From Salirhabdus euzebyi (lineage in GTDB: Bacteria; Bacillota; Bacilli; Bacillales; Alkalibacillaceae): DNA of 64,000 nucleotides. Shown one piece after another: positions 52,351-63,218 of this stretch (positions are counted from its first letter, which is position 1; each line of letters begins with the position of its first letter). The stretch is taken from positions 62,001 to 126,000 of the forward strand of contig NZ_JACHGH010000002.1 in NCBI RefSeq assembly GCF_014207435.1, given 5' to 3'. Both the position numbers and the translations under genes were made by a program. Below the pieces are notes generated by a model that was given only the letters and a program-made list of their open reading frames with translations, did no database searches and had not been told where the DNA came from.

Positions 52351-52587
52351 TTGGCATTCGTAATTACATCACCTTGTAAAGAAGAAAAAGCAGGAGAATG
52401 TGTAGAAGTTTGCCCGGTGGAATGCATAGAAGAAGGTAAGGATATGTTCTATATTGACCCTGACATTTGCATTGACTGTGGTGCTTGTGAAGCTGTTTGT
52501 CCGGTAGAAGCGATTTATCATGAAGACGATGTACCTGATGAGGAAAGAGAATACATTCAAATAAATAAAGAGTTCTTTCAATCATAA
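52351..52587 (+). CDS. Ferredoxin, 7Fe type (3Fe-4S and 4Fe-4S)
   Basis: A 78-residue soluble electron carrier. The first cluster region, SPCKEEKAGECVEVCPVECI, has spacing C-x7-C-x3-CP, a 3Fe-4S type; the second is CIDCGACEAVCPVEAI, a 4Fe-4S type. The acidic C terminus fits. The TTG start lies behind AAAGGAGGGCTTATT, a very strong site. Single gene, ended by a hairpin. Partner enzymes cannot be named. Confidence 0.92.
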   Translation: MAFVITSPCKEEKAGECVEVCPVECIEEGKDMFYIDPDICIDCGACEAVCPVEAIYHEDDVPDEEREYIQINKEFFQS

Positions 52588-52596
52588 GGACATAAC

Positions 52597-52630
52597 AAGG
52601 GGCTGTTTCACTTAGAAACAGCCCCTTACG
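52597..52630. terminator. Hairpin between ferredoxin and acylphosphatase genes
   Basis: A perfect 13-bp stem AAGGGGCTGTTTC / GAAACAGCCCCTT with a 5-nt loop, but only a weak T-tract. It probably terminates both convergent genes. Confidence 0.75.
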
Positions 52631-52665
52631 TATGAAAAGAGTTTAAGGCAAGTACTCCCATATGC

Positions 52666-52944
52666 TTATAACTTTACTTTGAAATCATTAAAACCTTTCC
52701 TATCATCTGAAAATGAACTAATTTCCACATGCTTTACCTTAGCAAAGGGTCGTGGACCTTTTTTTATTTCTTCGGTAAACAGCTTGACTGCTTCCTCTTT
52801 GCCTTCTGCCTCTATTTCCACCGTACCATCTAATTTATTTTGAACCCATCCTTTTATCCCCATTTCATCTGCTTTCAGTTTTGTGTAATGACGAAATCCA
52901 ACTCCTTGTACTCTACCAAAAACAATCAAATGGACATTTTTCAT
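52666..52944 (-). CDS. acyP: Acylphosphatase
   Basis: A 92-residue enzyme that hydrolyses acyl phosphates. The active-site loop VFGRVQGVGFRHYT (catalytic Arg) and the Asn of GWVQNKLDGTVEIEAEG are both present. The C terminus ends FNDFKVKL. Short single-domain form as in B. subtilis YflL. GGAGGTATTTAA precedes the ATG. Single gene. Confidence 0.93.
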   Translation of the reverse strand: MKNVHLIVFGRVQGVGFRHYTKLKADEMGIKGWVQNKLDGTVEIEAEGKEEAVKLFTEEIKKGPRPFAKVKHVEISSFSDDRKGFNDFKVKL

Positions 52945-53066
52945 TTAAATACCTCCATCTTTATTTCTCTATTACAAGTATAACAAATGAAGGAGACAAC
53001 CTCATTCGTAACGAATGTTAGTAAAAAAACGTCGTTTAGATGAGTAAGGTTAAAGGAGTGTTGTTG

Positions 53067-54035
53067 TTGAAAGTAATTTCTGTTCAAGACATAAATGGAT
53101 TCAAAATTGGTCATAGTCAAGATGAAGAAGCAGCTACTGGTTGTACAGTCGTGATTTGTGAAAAAGGAGCTATTGCGGGAGTTGATGTAAGAGGTGGCTC
53201 TCCGGGAACAAGAGAAACAGATTTATTAGATCCTCGCAACTTGGTTGAGCATGTTCATGGACTCTTTTTATCAGGTGGAAGTGCTTACGGACTGAATGTT
53301 GGTGGTGGGATGATGGAGTTTCTGGAACAAAAAGGCGTTGGATTTGATGTACAAGTAGCCAAAGTACCAATAGTTGCAGGAGCTATATTATTTGATCTTT
53401 TTCCTGGAGACCCTACCGTTCGCCCAAATCATCAAATGGGGTATGATGCTTGCTTGAATGCTCTTGAACAAAAAGAAGATAAGAACGGTAACATTGGAGC
53501 GGGTACAGGAGCAACAATAGGAAAATGCTTAGGTCCAGAATTTGCCATGAAGGGTGGGCTCGGAACTTATGCAGTTCAGATTGGGGAATTCAAAATAGGT
53601 GCAGTTGTAGCCGTTAATTGTTTTGGTGACGTCATAGACCCTAGTAATGGTCAAATAATAGCTGGTGTGTATGACCGGCAGGCACAAGCTTTACTTGGAT
53701 CAGAAAAACAGCTCTTAAAGCAATATAATCAAAAGGAAAAAACAAATCGATTTCAAGGGAATACGACAATTGGAACCATCCTAACAAATGCCTCACTAAC
53801 GAAAGCACAAGCGAATAAAATAGCATCGATTGCTCATGACGGATATGCGAGAACGATGCGTCCATCTCATACATTAGTGGACGGAGATACCGTATTTACC
53901 ATGAGTACAAATGAAGTAGACATAGAACTCAATGTGGTAGGTCAACTTGCTGTTACTGTAATGGAAAAGGCAGTACTTGCGGCAATAAAACAAGCAAAAA
54001 GTAGTTACGGATTACTGGCTTATCAAGATATTTGA
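53067..54035 (+). CDS. P1 family peptidase (DmpA/NylC-type N-terminal nucleophile hydrolase)
   Basis: A 322-residue self-processing aminopeptidase or amidase. Conserved blocks are GVDVRGGSPGTRETDLL, LSGGSAYGLNVGGGMMEF and the cleavage region FQGNTTIGTILTNASLTKAQ, where autoproteolysis would free a Thr (or, in other members, Ser) nucleophile; here Asn-Thr as in NylC. AAAGGAGTG is right for TTG 53067; an ATG at 53040 lies upstream without a site. Substrate unknown. Confidence 0.87.
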   Translation: MKVISVQDINGFKIGHSQDEEAATGCTVVICEKGAIAGVDVRGGSPGTRETDLLDPRNLVEHVHGLFLSGGSAYGLNVGGGMMEFLEQKGVGFDVQVAKVPIVAGAILFDLFPGDPTVRPNHQMGYDACLNALEQKEDKNGNIGAGTGATIGKCLGPEFAMKGGLGTYAVQIGEFKIGAVVAVNCFGDVIDPSNGQIIAGVYDRQAQALLGSEKQLLKQYNQKEKTNRFQGNTTIGTILTNASLTKAQANKIASIAHDGYARTMRPSHTLVDGDTVFTMSTNEVDIELNVVGQLAVTVMEKAVLAAIKQAKSSYGLLAYQDI

Positions 54036-54141
54036 AGTAGACTTCTCATAACTTTTCATCTATTTTTAGCAACATACTGTAAAATTCATGAAAATTTCAG
54101 TAAAATAACTATGGATGTGACAAACACAAAGGGGTTACAAA

Positions 54142-57100
54142 ATGAAAAGTTATAGCGTGACAGAAAAAACTCAAAACAAACAAAATTTAGCACGTTTGTT
54201 TGAAGCGCTTGAAGGTAAAAACCAAATCCAAGCAGAAAAAGTTTTGGATCTTATTGATAAACGAGAAAAGGAAGAGTTAGTCATCGGTTTTGCTGGGCAT
54301 TTTTCGGCAGGGAAATCAACGATGATCAATAACATTATTGGAGAAAATATTTTACCTTCTAGCCCAATTCCAACAAGTGCGAATTTAGTAAAAGTCAAAT
54401 CAGGAAATGGTTATGCTCGGGTTTTCTACACGCATAACCCTCCTGTGGAATATAAAGAACCTTACGATCTAGATACCATTAAAGCTTTATGTAAAGATGG
54501 TGAATCTATCACTAAGATAGAAATCAGTAAACAAATGAGCGTTCTACCCAAACATGTGACCATCATGGATACCCCAGGAATTGATTCATCAAATGACGCA
54601 GACCGTGTCATTACAGAATCAGGTCTACATGTGGTGGATGTTTTGTTTTATGTAATGGATTATAACCACGTCCAATCAGAAGTAAATCTCTCCTTTTTAA
54701 GGGAAATGCAAAAGCGGGGAAAACGGGTATATATTGTTATTAATCAGATTGATAAACATCAAGAGGAGGAAATTCCTTTTCATGCTTATCAAGAAAGTAT
54801 TCGCCATGCATTAAAAAGCTGGAAAATTGACCCGTTAGGTATTTATTATACGACACTCATAGAAACAAAACATGCGTTCAACCAATTTGAAGAATTGCAA
54901 AAACTATTCCTTCAGCTTACACAAGAGAAAGAGGAGATTATCGAACAAACAATAAGCCAATCCTGTCTCGTAATTCTAGATGAACTTAGTAAGCAGTTAA
55001 GGGAAGAAAAAGAAGCGGAAATAGAAGATTTAAAAGAAGACATGAACCATTTAAGAACGAGGTTAGGTGAGCTGGCATCAAGTAAAGGGTCAGTTGAAGA
55101 TAAGATTAAGACTGTCACTGAATTCCCGAAGGAAGCAGAACAAACATTTAAAAAAGAATTGGATAGTATTTTTAAAAGTGCTTATTTAATGCCTTTTGAG
55201 AATAGAGAAAAAGCAAAAGCGTTCCTAGAATCGATGCAGCCTGGTTTTAAGATGGGTTTATTGTTTGCGAAGAAAAAGACAGAACAGGAACAAGAAAAAC
55301 GATTAAATGAATTTTACAATGATTTAATGAAGACAGTTACATCACAGTTGGAATGGCACATTCGGGATTTATTTGTCAAATTGGCGAAGCGGTTTGATGT
55401 TGTCGAACCAAATCTCCTTCAGGAAATTCAACAGTTTACCGTGGACTATCCAAAAAGCGGTCTCAAGGACACAGTAAAAACGGGAGCTGAAGTGACTGGT
55501 GATTATGTTCTTGTTTATACGAATGATGTTGGAAATGATATAAAAGTGTATACAAAACAAAAAGCCTTACAAATTTGGTTCCAGATGAAATCGATTATGG
55601 AAAAACAATCAGAGGTAATAGCATCAGCTGAACAATCAACATTGAAATTACATGAACAATTAGAGAGTAAACAAAGAAGTCTAGAGGAAATTGAAAAGGA
55701 CTTGACTAACACGATAGACAGTTTAAAAGACATTTTATTTGGATATTATTCTCATTCTGAACATGCAATGGAAAAAGTATATCTTGCTTTAACAGATAGA
55801 AAGAAAAGTATCCAGCAGAAGGTAATGAAGAAGGCAGAAAAGAAAGACATGACCAAGCAGGAATATGCTGTTTCTTCCCAGAAGGACATAATCGATGTGG
55901 ATACTTCATTCTCTGTCGATGATATCATCAATCGCTTAGAAAAATCTGCGTCTACGTTGGCAGACGTGAGAGGATTTCAGACGATTAAACAAGACCTAAT
56001 TGAAAAGCGGAATCGAATGGATAACCGTCATTTTACCGTTGCTTTATTTGGGGCGTTCAGTGCAGGTAAATCATCATTTGCAAATGCATTATTGGGAGAA
56101 AAGGTGTTGCCTGTTTCGCCAAATCCAACGACTGCAACAATAAATAAAATTAGTCCATCTTCTCAAGAAAATCCTCATGGGACGGTCGTTGTCCAATTAA
56201 AAGGGGAGCAACAATTAATAGAAGATATTTACCATGCTGCTGAGAAATTGCCAAAAGGTTTTACTAAATTGGCCGAGATAAAGACGTGGATGGATGCAAA
56301 TGATGTATCAGAATACGTGCAAGATCAAGAATCTAAAAATGTATCCTTTTTACAAGCTTTTATCGACGGTTATGATGATGTTAAAGAGAAAATTGGTAAG
56401 CAAGTAACGGTTTCGATCAATGAATCATCCAGCTATATAGCAGAGGAAAAAAGAGCTTGTTTTGTTGAGTGGATGGAAATGTTTTATGATTGTGATTTCA
56501 CCCAAAACGGCATCACATTAGTTGATACTCCGGGAGCTGATTCCGTTAATGCTCGACATACAGATGTGTCGTTTGAATACATTAAAAACGCAGACGTTAT
56601 TTTATTTGTAACGTACTATAACCACGCTTTCTCTAGAGCCGACAGGGAATTTTTAATCCAACTCGGTCGGGTGAAGGATGTATTTAGCTTAGATAAAATG
56701 TTCTTCCTCATTAATGCGGCCGATTTGGCTAAGGATGATGAGGAATTACAGCTTGTCACGTCGTATGTCGAGGAACAATTATTAGCGTATGGTATTCGAA
56801 ATCCAAGACTGTTTCCTGTTTCGAGTAAATGGGCTATGGAAGAAAAAGTGTCAAAAAAACTGTTTGACCAGAAATCAGGTATTCAGAAATTTGAAGAAGA
56901 TTTCTACCACTTTATTGATGAGGAGTTAACAGGTTTATTTATTCAATCTGCACTTCATGATCTAAAAAGAGCAGCCAAATTGTTAGAGGAGCATGTGAAA
57001 TCCGCATCCATGAATGCGGCAGAAAAAGAGAAGGTTAAAAATATTTATCAAGATGATTCCAAGAAAATGAAGGATTTTATATTAAACTTTGACATGGAAA

Positions 57101-57792
57101 GGCATGAAATTGCTGTTAAACAAGAGTTAGATGAACTCGTCTACTATATACAACAACGTTTATTTTTGCGTTTTATTGATATGTTTAAAGAAACGATAAA
57201 CCCAGCTTATATAAAATCAAATGGCAAGAAAGGAAAAGAAGAATTAATTGGAGCGGTAAAACAACTTATCCAATATATAAGTCATGATTTAATTCAAGAA
57301 ATTCAAGCAACTTCCTTACGAACGGAAAAATATATGAACAAAAATATAAAATCATTTACGGAAGAGTTAGAAAAACATGACTTGATGAAAAAATATCAGT
57401 TTTCTTTTCCTACAAAGGACGATTTTTCATTTGAGACGAAGAAGGGCCATAACGGGTTAGATTCTATTCCATTCTCGGCTTTTCATGGAGCCTTGTCTAT
57501 TTTTAAAAACACGAAATCCTTTTTTGAACAAAATGAAAAAAATAAATTCCATGATGAACTTAAAGAGATTTTGCAACCTTTTGTTAAAGAATATTTAGAC
57601 AATCAAAAAAGGGAGCTTATTACCTTCTATCTACCCCAATGGAATAAAGAAGTTGAACAGGTTAAGACGAAAATGATAAACGTTTTAGAAGAGTATTTCG
57701 ATGGTTTACTATATAATGTTTCTACCGAAATAGATGTAGAAGAATTGAAAAGGAAACTAACAGAGGTTCAACAACTGGCAAATGAAAACTAG
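54142..57792 (+). CDS. dynA: Double dynamin-like GTPase DynA
   Basis: A 1216-residue membrane-remodelling GTPase that arose by fusion of two dynamin units, known in B. subtilis as YpbR/DynA (membrane tethering and surveillance). The first GTPase has GHFSAGKSTM (52-61), MDTPGID and VINQIDKHQEE; the second has GAFSAGKSSF (about 636-645) and LVDTPGADS. Long coiled-coil stalks separate them. AAAGGGGTTACAAA precedes the ATG. A strong terminator follows. Complete and of normal length. Confidence 0.95.
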   Translation: MKSYSVTEKTQNKQNLARLFEALEGKNQIQAEKVLDLIDKREKEELVIGFAGHFSAGKSTMINNIIGENILPSSPIPTSANLVKVKSGNGYARVFYTHNPPVEYKEPYDLDTIKALCKDGESITKIEISKQMSVLPKHVTIMDTPGIDSSNDADRVITESGLHVVDVLFYVMDYNHVQSEVNLSFLREMQKRGKRVYIVINQIDKHQEEEIPFHAYQESIRHALKSWKIDPLGIYYTTLIETKHAFNQFEELQKLFLQLTQEKEEIIEQTISQSCLVILDELSKQLREEKEAEIEDLKEDMNHLRTRLGELASSKGSVEDKIKTVTEFPKEAEQTFKKELDSIFKSAYLMPFENREKAKAFLESMQPGFKMGLLFAKKKTEQEQEKRLNEFYNDLMKTVTSQLEWHIRDLFVKLAKRFDVVEPNLLQEIQQFTVDYPKSGLKDTVKTGAEVTGDYVLVYTNDVGNDIKVYTKQKALQIWFQMKSIMEKQSEVIASAEQSTLKLHEQLESKQRSLEEIEKDLTNTIDSLKDILFGYYSHSEHAMEKVYLALTDRKKSIQQKVMKKAEKKDMTKQEYAVSSQKDIIDVDTSFSVDDIINRLEKSASTLADVRGFQTIKQDLIEKRNRMDNRHFTVALFGAFSAGKSSFANALLGEKVLPVSPNPTTATINKISPSSQENPHGTVVVQLKGEQQLIEDIYHAAEKLPKGFTKLAEIKTWMDANDVSEYVQDQESKNVSFLQAFIDGYDDVKEKIGKQVTVSINESSSYIAEEKRACFVEWMEMFYDCDFTQNGITLVDTPGADSVNARHTDVSFEYIKNADVILFVTYYNHAFSRADREFLIQLGRVKDVFSLDKMFFLINAADLAKDDEELQLVTSYVEEQLLAYGIRNPRLFPVSSKWAMEEKVSKKLFDQKSGIQKFEEDFYHFIDEELTGLFIQSALHDLKRAAKLLEEHVKSASMNAAEKEKVKNIYQDDSKKMKDFILNFDMERHEIAVKQELDELVYYIQQRLFLRFIDMFKETINPAYIKSNGKKGKEELIGAVKQLIQYISHDLIQEIQATSLRTEKYMNKNIKSFTEELEKHDLMKKYQFSFPTKDDFSFETKKGHNGLDSIPFSAFHGALSIFKNTKSFFEQNEKNKFHDELKEILQPFVKEYLDNQKRELITFYLPQWNKEVEQVKTKMINVLEEYFDGLLYNVSTEIDVEELKRKLTEVQQLANEN

Positions 57793-57817
57793 TGGTTTAT
57801 CTCTCTATAAAAAAGGG

Positions 57818-57856
57818 AATCGAGTAATCCGAAGATGTCGGACTACTCGATTTTTT
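57818..57856 (+). terminator. Terminator after dynA
   Basis: A 14-bp stem AATCGAGTAATCCG / CGGACTACTCGATT with one mismatch and six T. Confidence 0.88.
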
Positions 57857-58129
57857 GTAATCATAGACTTTTTTGTTAAAATAAAACTAGCTTAAATAAC
57901 CCAAATAGCTGTTTTTAACCTCATTTAGTTATTTTTTCTAGATTTTTCTTTCGTTTTCATTTAAAATTGCTAAAGTATGGAATAGCTACGGAAAAAAATT
58001 AGCTCACTTAATTTTTACTTGGCATGATGGAAAGTTGCTCACCAAAAAATATGGAATGAATGTTAAGTTGAAAAATTGGAAACATACTAAATGAAATTAT
58101 AATTATAGATATAAGGAGATTGAGAAATA
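57857..58129 (+). other. Non-coding region upstream of cshA
   Basis: About 270 bp without a gene between the dynA terminator and cshA. It is AT-rich and contains a purine-rich AAGGAGATTGAG site before the TTG. Long leaders are usual for DEAD-box helicase genes in bacilli. I see no clear promoter or riboswitch. Confidence 0.5.
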
Positions 58130-59623
58130 TTGACTACGTTTAAAGAATTTGACATAAGTGAAGAAACAAGAAGTGCCATTTCGTCAATGGGCTTTGAAGA
58201 GGCTACTCCTATTCAAGCTCAAGCAATACCAGTAGGGTTATCAGGAAAGGATTTAATTGGACAAGCACAAACAGGTACGGGAAAGACAACGGCATTTGGT
58301 ATTCCGCTCGTTGAAAAAGTAGATATAAAGGATAAAAACGTTCAAGGGATTATTTTAGCTCCAACACGCGAGTTGGCCGTTCAGGTTGCAGAAGAGCTAA
58401 ACCGAATTGGAGGCAAAAAAGGTATCTTTACGCTACCTATTTATGGTGGTCAAGATATTAATCGCCAAATTAGAGCTTTAAAGAATAGACCACAAATTAT
58501 TTCTGCTACACCTGGTCGTTTAATGGACCATATGAGAAGAAAGACCATTCGCCTAGATAATATTCATACAGTTGTACTTGATGAAGCGGATGAAATGTTA
58601 AACATGGGCTTTATTGAAGAAATTGAAGAAATCCTTGAAGCGGTTACTTCTGAGCATCAAACGATGTTATTTTCGGCAACAATGCCTGCAAAAATTGAAG
58701 CATTAGCACGTAAGTTTATGAAAGATCCAGAAATGATTAAAACAAAATCAAAGGAAATGACAGTTAAAAATATCGACCAACATTATATCGATGTGCAAGA
58801 GAAGCAAAAATTCGATCTTTTAACAAGACTTTTAGACATTCAATCACCTGAGCTAGCAATCGTTTTTGGACGTACGAAAAAGCGTGTAGATGAGCTAACA
58901 GAAGGTTTGAAAAAGAGAGGCTATTCTGCAGAAGGTATTCACGGTGATTTAACACAGTCGAAAAGAGATCACGTTATTAGACTTTTTAAAGAGCAAACAA
59001 TCGATATTATGGTAGCTACAGATGTTGCTGCTCGTGGACTTGATATTACAGGTGTGACACACGTATATAACTTTGATATTCCGCAAGACCCAGAAAGCTA
59101 TGTTCACCGAATTGGCCGAACTGGTCGTGCTGGTAAGAAAGGTTTATCCGTGACATTCGTGACACCTAGAGAACTAGATCATTTACGCGTAATTGAAAAT
59201 GTTACGAAGAAGAAAATTGAGCGTAAATCTATCCCTACTTATAGTGATGTAATTGCTGGGAATAAAGAGTCAGCTATCGAACAGCTGAAATCAACAGCAA
59301 ATAAGGATGATTTAAAAGAATATAAAATGGTAGCTGAGCAATTGTTAGAGGAAGTTGATTCTGTGACATTATTATCAGCAGCAATCAAGCTACTTACAAA
59401 AGAACCAGATAGAACACCAGTAAACCTTACTTCTGTAGCTCCAATCCGAGTGAAAAAAGGAAAAGGGGATGGAAACAGAAGAAGATCAAACGATCGAAAG
59501 CCAAGAGCTGGCGGCGACAGAAAGTTCAATGATCGGAAGCCTCGCGATAGAAGAGGAAAAGATCAACGCCCGAATGATCAACGAAAAAAACGTAATAACC
59601 GTAGTCGCAAAGAAAACTCATAA
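58130..59623 (+). CDS. cshA: DEAD-box RNA helicase (CshA-like)
   Basis: A 497-residue ATP-dependent RNA helicase for mRNA turnover and ribosome assembly at low temperature. Motifs: Q motif [24 protein letters not shown], Ia [41 protein letters not shown]. The C-terminal tail is basic ([20 protein letters not shown]), as in CshA. The TTG start is behind AAGGAGATTGAGAAATA. Paralogues CshB and YfmL are alternatives, but the length and tail favour CshA. Confidence 0.9.
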   Translation: MTTFKEFDISEETRSAISSMGFEEATPIQAQAIPVGLSGKDLIGQAQTGTGKTTAFGIPLVEKVDIKDKNVQGIILAPTRELAVQVAEELNRIGGKKGIFTLPIYGGQDINRQIRALKNRPQIISATPGRLMDHMRRKTIRLDNIHTVVLDEADEMLNMGFIEEIEEILEAVTSEHQTMLFSATMPAKIEALARKFMKDPEMIKTKSKEMTVKNIDQHYIDVQEKQKFDLLTRLLDIQSPELAIVFGRTKKRVDELTEGLKKRGYSAEGIHGDLTQSKRDHVIRLFKEQTIDIMVATDVAARGLDITGVTHVYNFDIPQDPESYVHRIGRTGRAGKKGLSVTFVTPRELDHLRVIENVTKKKIERKSIPTYSDVIAGNKESAIEQLKSTANKDDLKEYKMVAEQLLEEVDSVTLLSAAIKLLTKEPDRTPVNLTSVAPIRVKKGKGDGNRRRSNDRKPRAGGDRKFNDRKPRDRRGKDQRPNDQRKKRNNRSRKENS

Positions 59624-59628
59624 TGATT

Positions 59629-59662
59629 AAAAAGCTGATGGATGATAACCATTGGCTTTTTT
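59629..59662 (+). terminator. Terminator after cshA
   Basis: A 12-bp stem AAAAGCTGATGG / CCATTGGCTTTT with two G-U pairs, then T-run. Confidence 0.82.
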
Positions 59663-59738
59663 CATGTTTAGAACTATCATTTAGGTATAGAAAAATGTTA
59701 TAATTTCTATTAGTGAATTTTTTAATGGAGGAAAATAA

Positions 59739-61355
<1,617 letters not shown>

Positions 61356-61367
61356 AAATTTTGAAAG

Positions 61368-61397
61368 AGGTTAACAATTATTGTTAACCTTTTTTTT
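61368..61397 (+). terminator. Terminator after ykpA
   Basis: A perfect 10-bp stem AGGTTAACAA / TTGTTAACCT with a 3-nt loop and T-tract, directly joined to repeat copy B. Confidence 0.9.
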
Positions 61398-61576
61398 ATT
61401 GCTTAGGAAATTATAAAATTTCGGACTTGTGGATAAGTTAGTTGCACGGGGGAGCCACGTCTAGCTCCAGCACCTACCCCCTCGGGACATAAGTCAATCC
61501 CTTCTGTGGCAAAAACCTCCACGGCAGGTCTTGTCTTATGCCTGCCTTAGGCTGAGCAAGGCGCTTGCGCTTTTGT
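61398..61576. repeat. 178-bp dispersed repeat, copy B
   Basis: Near-identical copy of 40575-40752 in the same orientation. Like copy A it starts immediately after the T-tract of a terminator (ykpA). A short inner hairpin CTGTGG...CCACGG is visible. No gene. Confidence 0.93.
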
Positions 61577-61819
61577 TCTAGAAAATATTCACTAATGGAT
61601 TAGTTTTCCTTCGAATAAAATCTTCTTTTAGAAAAGAAAATTTCTATAGTTTTTACGTACTGACTTCTTAAAATATTTCGAACCAATTTTCTTATTTCGA
61701 AATAATTTCCCAATAAATGCAAAAAATATCTTTTATTGTAAATATTTACACCCCGCACTTTAACCTTTAATATATACTTAACTACGTAAGTACTTGTAAA
61801 AAGTAAGTGGGGATGCCAA
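61577..61819. other. AT-rich non-coding gap upstream of the KinB-like gene
   Basis: About 240 bp, very AT-rich, probably with the promoter of the kinase gene. TTTCGAA occurs twice (around 61675 and 61695) in a loose inverted arrangement. I see no gene or confident regulatory site. Confidence 0.45.
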
Positions 61820-63073
61820 TTGGGAGATTCAATTAACTATTTGTTAAATAATGTTGTATTCGTCTTATTACCTTTATTATTTTATCAGTTATTTTTACGC
61901 GAAGAGGATGTTACGAGAAGGAACAAAACCTTTTCAAAATTCTTTTTTGTTTTGGTGTGCAGCTTAATTGTGACAATGAGCTTTCCGGCGCCACACATAA
62001 ACGATTTTGATTATGATTTACATATCATTCCGGTAATCATTACATTTTTATATGCTCCCATTTTATCTGGCATTTCTGTTGTGCTGATAACGATCGCTTA
62101 CTCTACCTATATAGATCCAACCGGAATTTTAATGAACGTGGTTAATTATTCAATTGCAGCAATCTTATTGCTGTTGTTAAAAAGACTTTACAATCATTCT
62201 TCACATGGTCGTAAAGTGTTGCTCCTAAGTGGTTTTTATATGTTACTCGCTACTTCTCGTTGTTACTATTTGTATTTATCGAACAACATAGATCAATTAA
62301 TCTTTCAAATATATCTCTCTACTATCACATGGATCACCCTAATGTTTGTTGTTTATATTATTGAAAATATGGATAAGCAAGCAAAAATGAAACGGGAACT
62401 GCAAAACATAGAAAAAATAAATGCCGTTAGCCAGATAGCTGCTTCGGTTACACACGAAGTACGGAATCCATTAACAACCGTCAGAGGTTTTTTACAATTG
62501 CTAAGGGAGAGTAATCGTTTACAAAATAAAGAGAAAACATACATCGAAATAGCAATAGATGAATTAAACAGAGCCGAATATATACTTAGTGAGTTTCTGT
62601 CATTATCTAAACCGAAGCAAGGAAAGTATGAAGTGATTGATATAGCCCAAACAATTGAAGACATATCGATGATTATGAAGCCATATGCTACTTCTACCAA
62701 GGTAGCCATTGTAACATCGATAGATAAACCATTAAAAATATATGGATTTAAATATGAAGTTCAGCAAGTGATGCTAAATATAATGAAGAACGGTATTGAA
62801 GCAATGGAGGATGGTGGGAAATTAAAGATTTCTGCATCCCATAAAGAAAAGAAAGTAGAGATAACGATAACAGACAGTGGAAGAGGGATGTCGGAAAAAG
62901 AGTTAGAAAACATTGGGAATCCATATTTCTCAACGAAGCCTAACGGAACTGGACTAGGATTAAGTGTTACCTTTGAAATTATTAAAAGAATGGGTGGGAA
63001 TGTAATTTTTCGAAGTGAGCAGGGGAAAGGGACTTCGTTTAAAATTATTTTTCCAACGGCATACCAAAACTAG
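61820..63073 (+). CDS. Sensor histidine kinase (KinB-like)
   Basis: A 417-residue membrane histidine kinase. About six N-terminal membrane helices (1-190; five-transmembrane LYT-type region) replace an extracellular sensor. The H box is SVTHEVRNPLTTVRGFLQLL, the N box QVMLNIMKNGIEAM, G1 TDSGRGMSE, F box GNPYFSTKPNGTG and G2 GTGLGLSVTFEI. Layout is that of sporulation kinase KinB. No response regulator is next to it, so it probably feeds the sporulation phosphorelay (inference). TTG start behind AAGTGGGG. Confidence 0.88.
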   Translation: MGDSINYLLNNVVFVLLPLLFYQLFLREEDVTRRNKTFSKFFFVLVCSLIVTMSFPAPHINDFDYDLHIIPVIITFLYAPILSGISVVLITIAYSTYIDPTGILMNVVNYSIAAILLLLLKRLYNHSSHGRKVLLLSGFYMLLATSRCYYLYLSNNIDQLIFQIYLSTITWITLMFVVYIIENMDKQAKMKRELQNIEKINAVSQIAASVTHEVRNPLTTVRGFLQLLRESNRLQNKEKTYIEIAIDELNRAEYILSEFLSLSKPKQGKYEVIDIAQTIEDISMIMKPYATSTKVAIVTSIDKPLKIYGFKYEVQQVMLNIMKNGIEAMEDGGKLKISASHKEKKVEITITDSGRGMSEKELENIGNPYFSTKPNGTGLGLSVTFEIIKRMGGNVIFRSEQGKGTSFKIIFPTAYQN

Positions 63074-63108
63074 ATTTGCTATTATCAGACTTTATTTATA
63101 TCATATCT

Positions 63109-63141
63109 AAAAGGACTATTTTCATTAATAGTCCTTTTTTA
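63109..63141 (+). terminator. Terminator after the kinase gene
   Basis: A perfect 12-bp stem AAAAGGACTATT / AATAGTCCTTTT with a 6-nt loop and T-run. Confidence 0.88.
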
Positions 63142-63218
63142 TGTAATTTATCTTTTCTATGTCCTTTTCATCCAGTAGAATAATAGAGATACGTTTTTAT
63201 TTTGAAAGGAAGGTAAAG

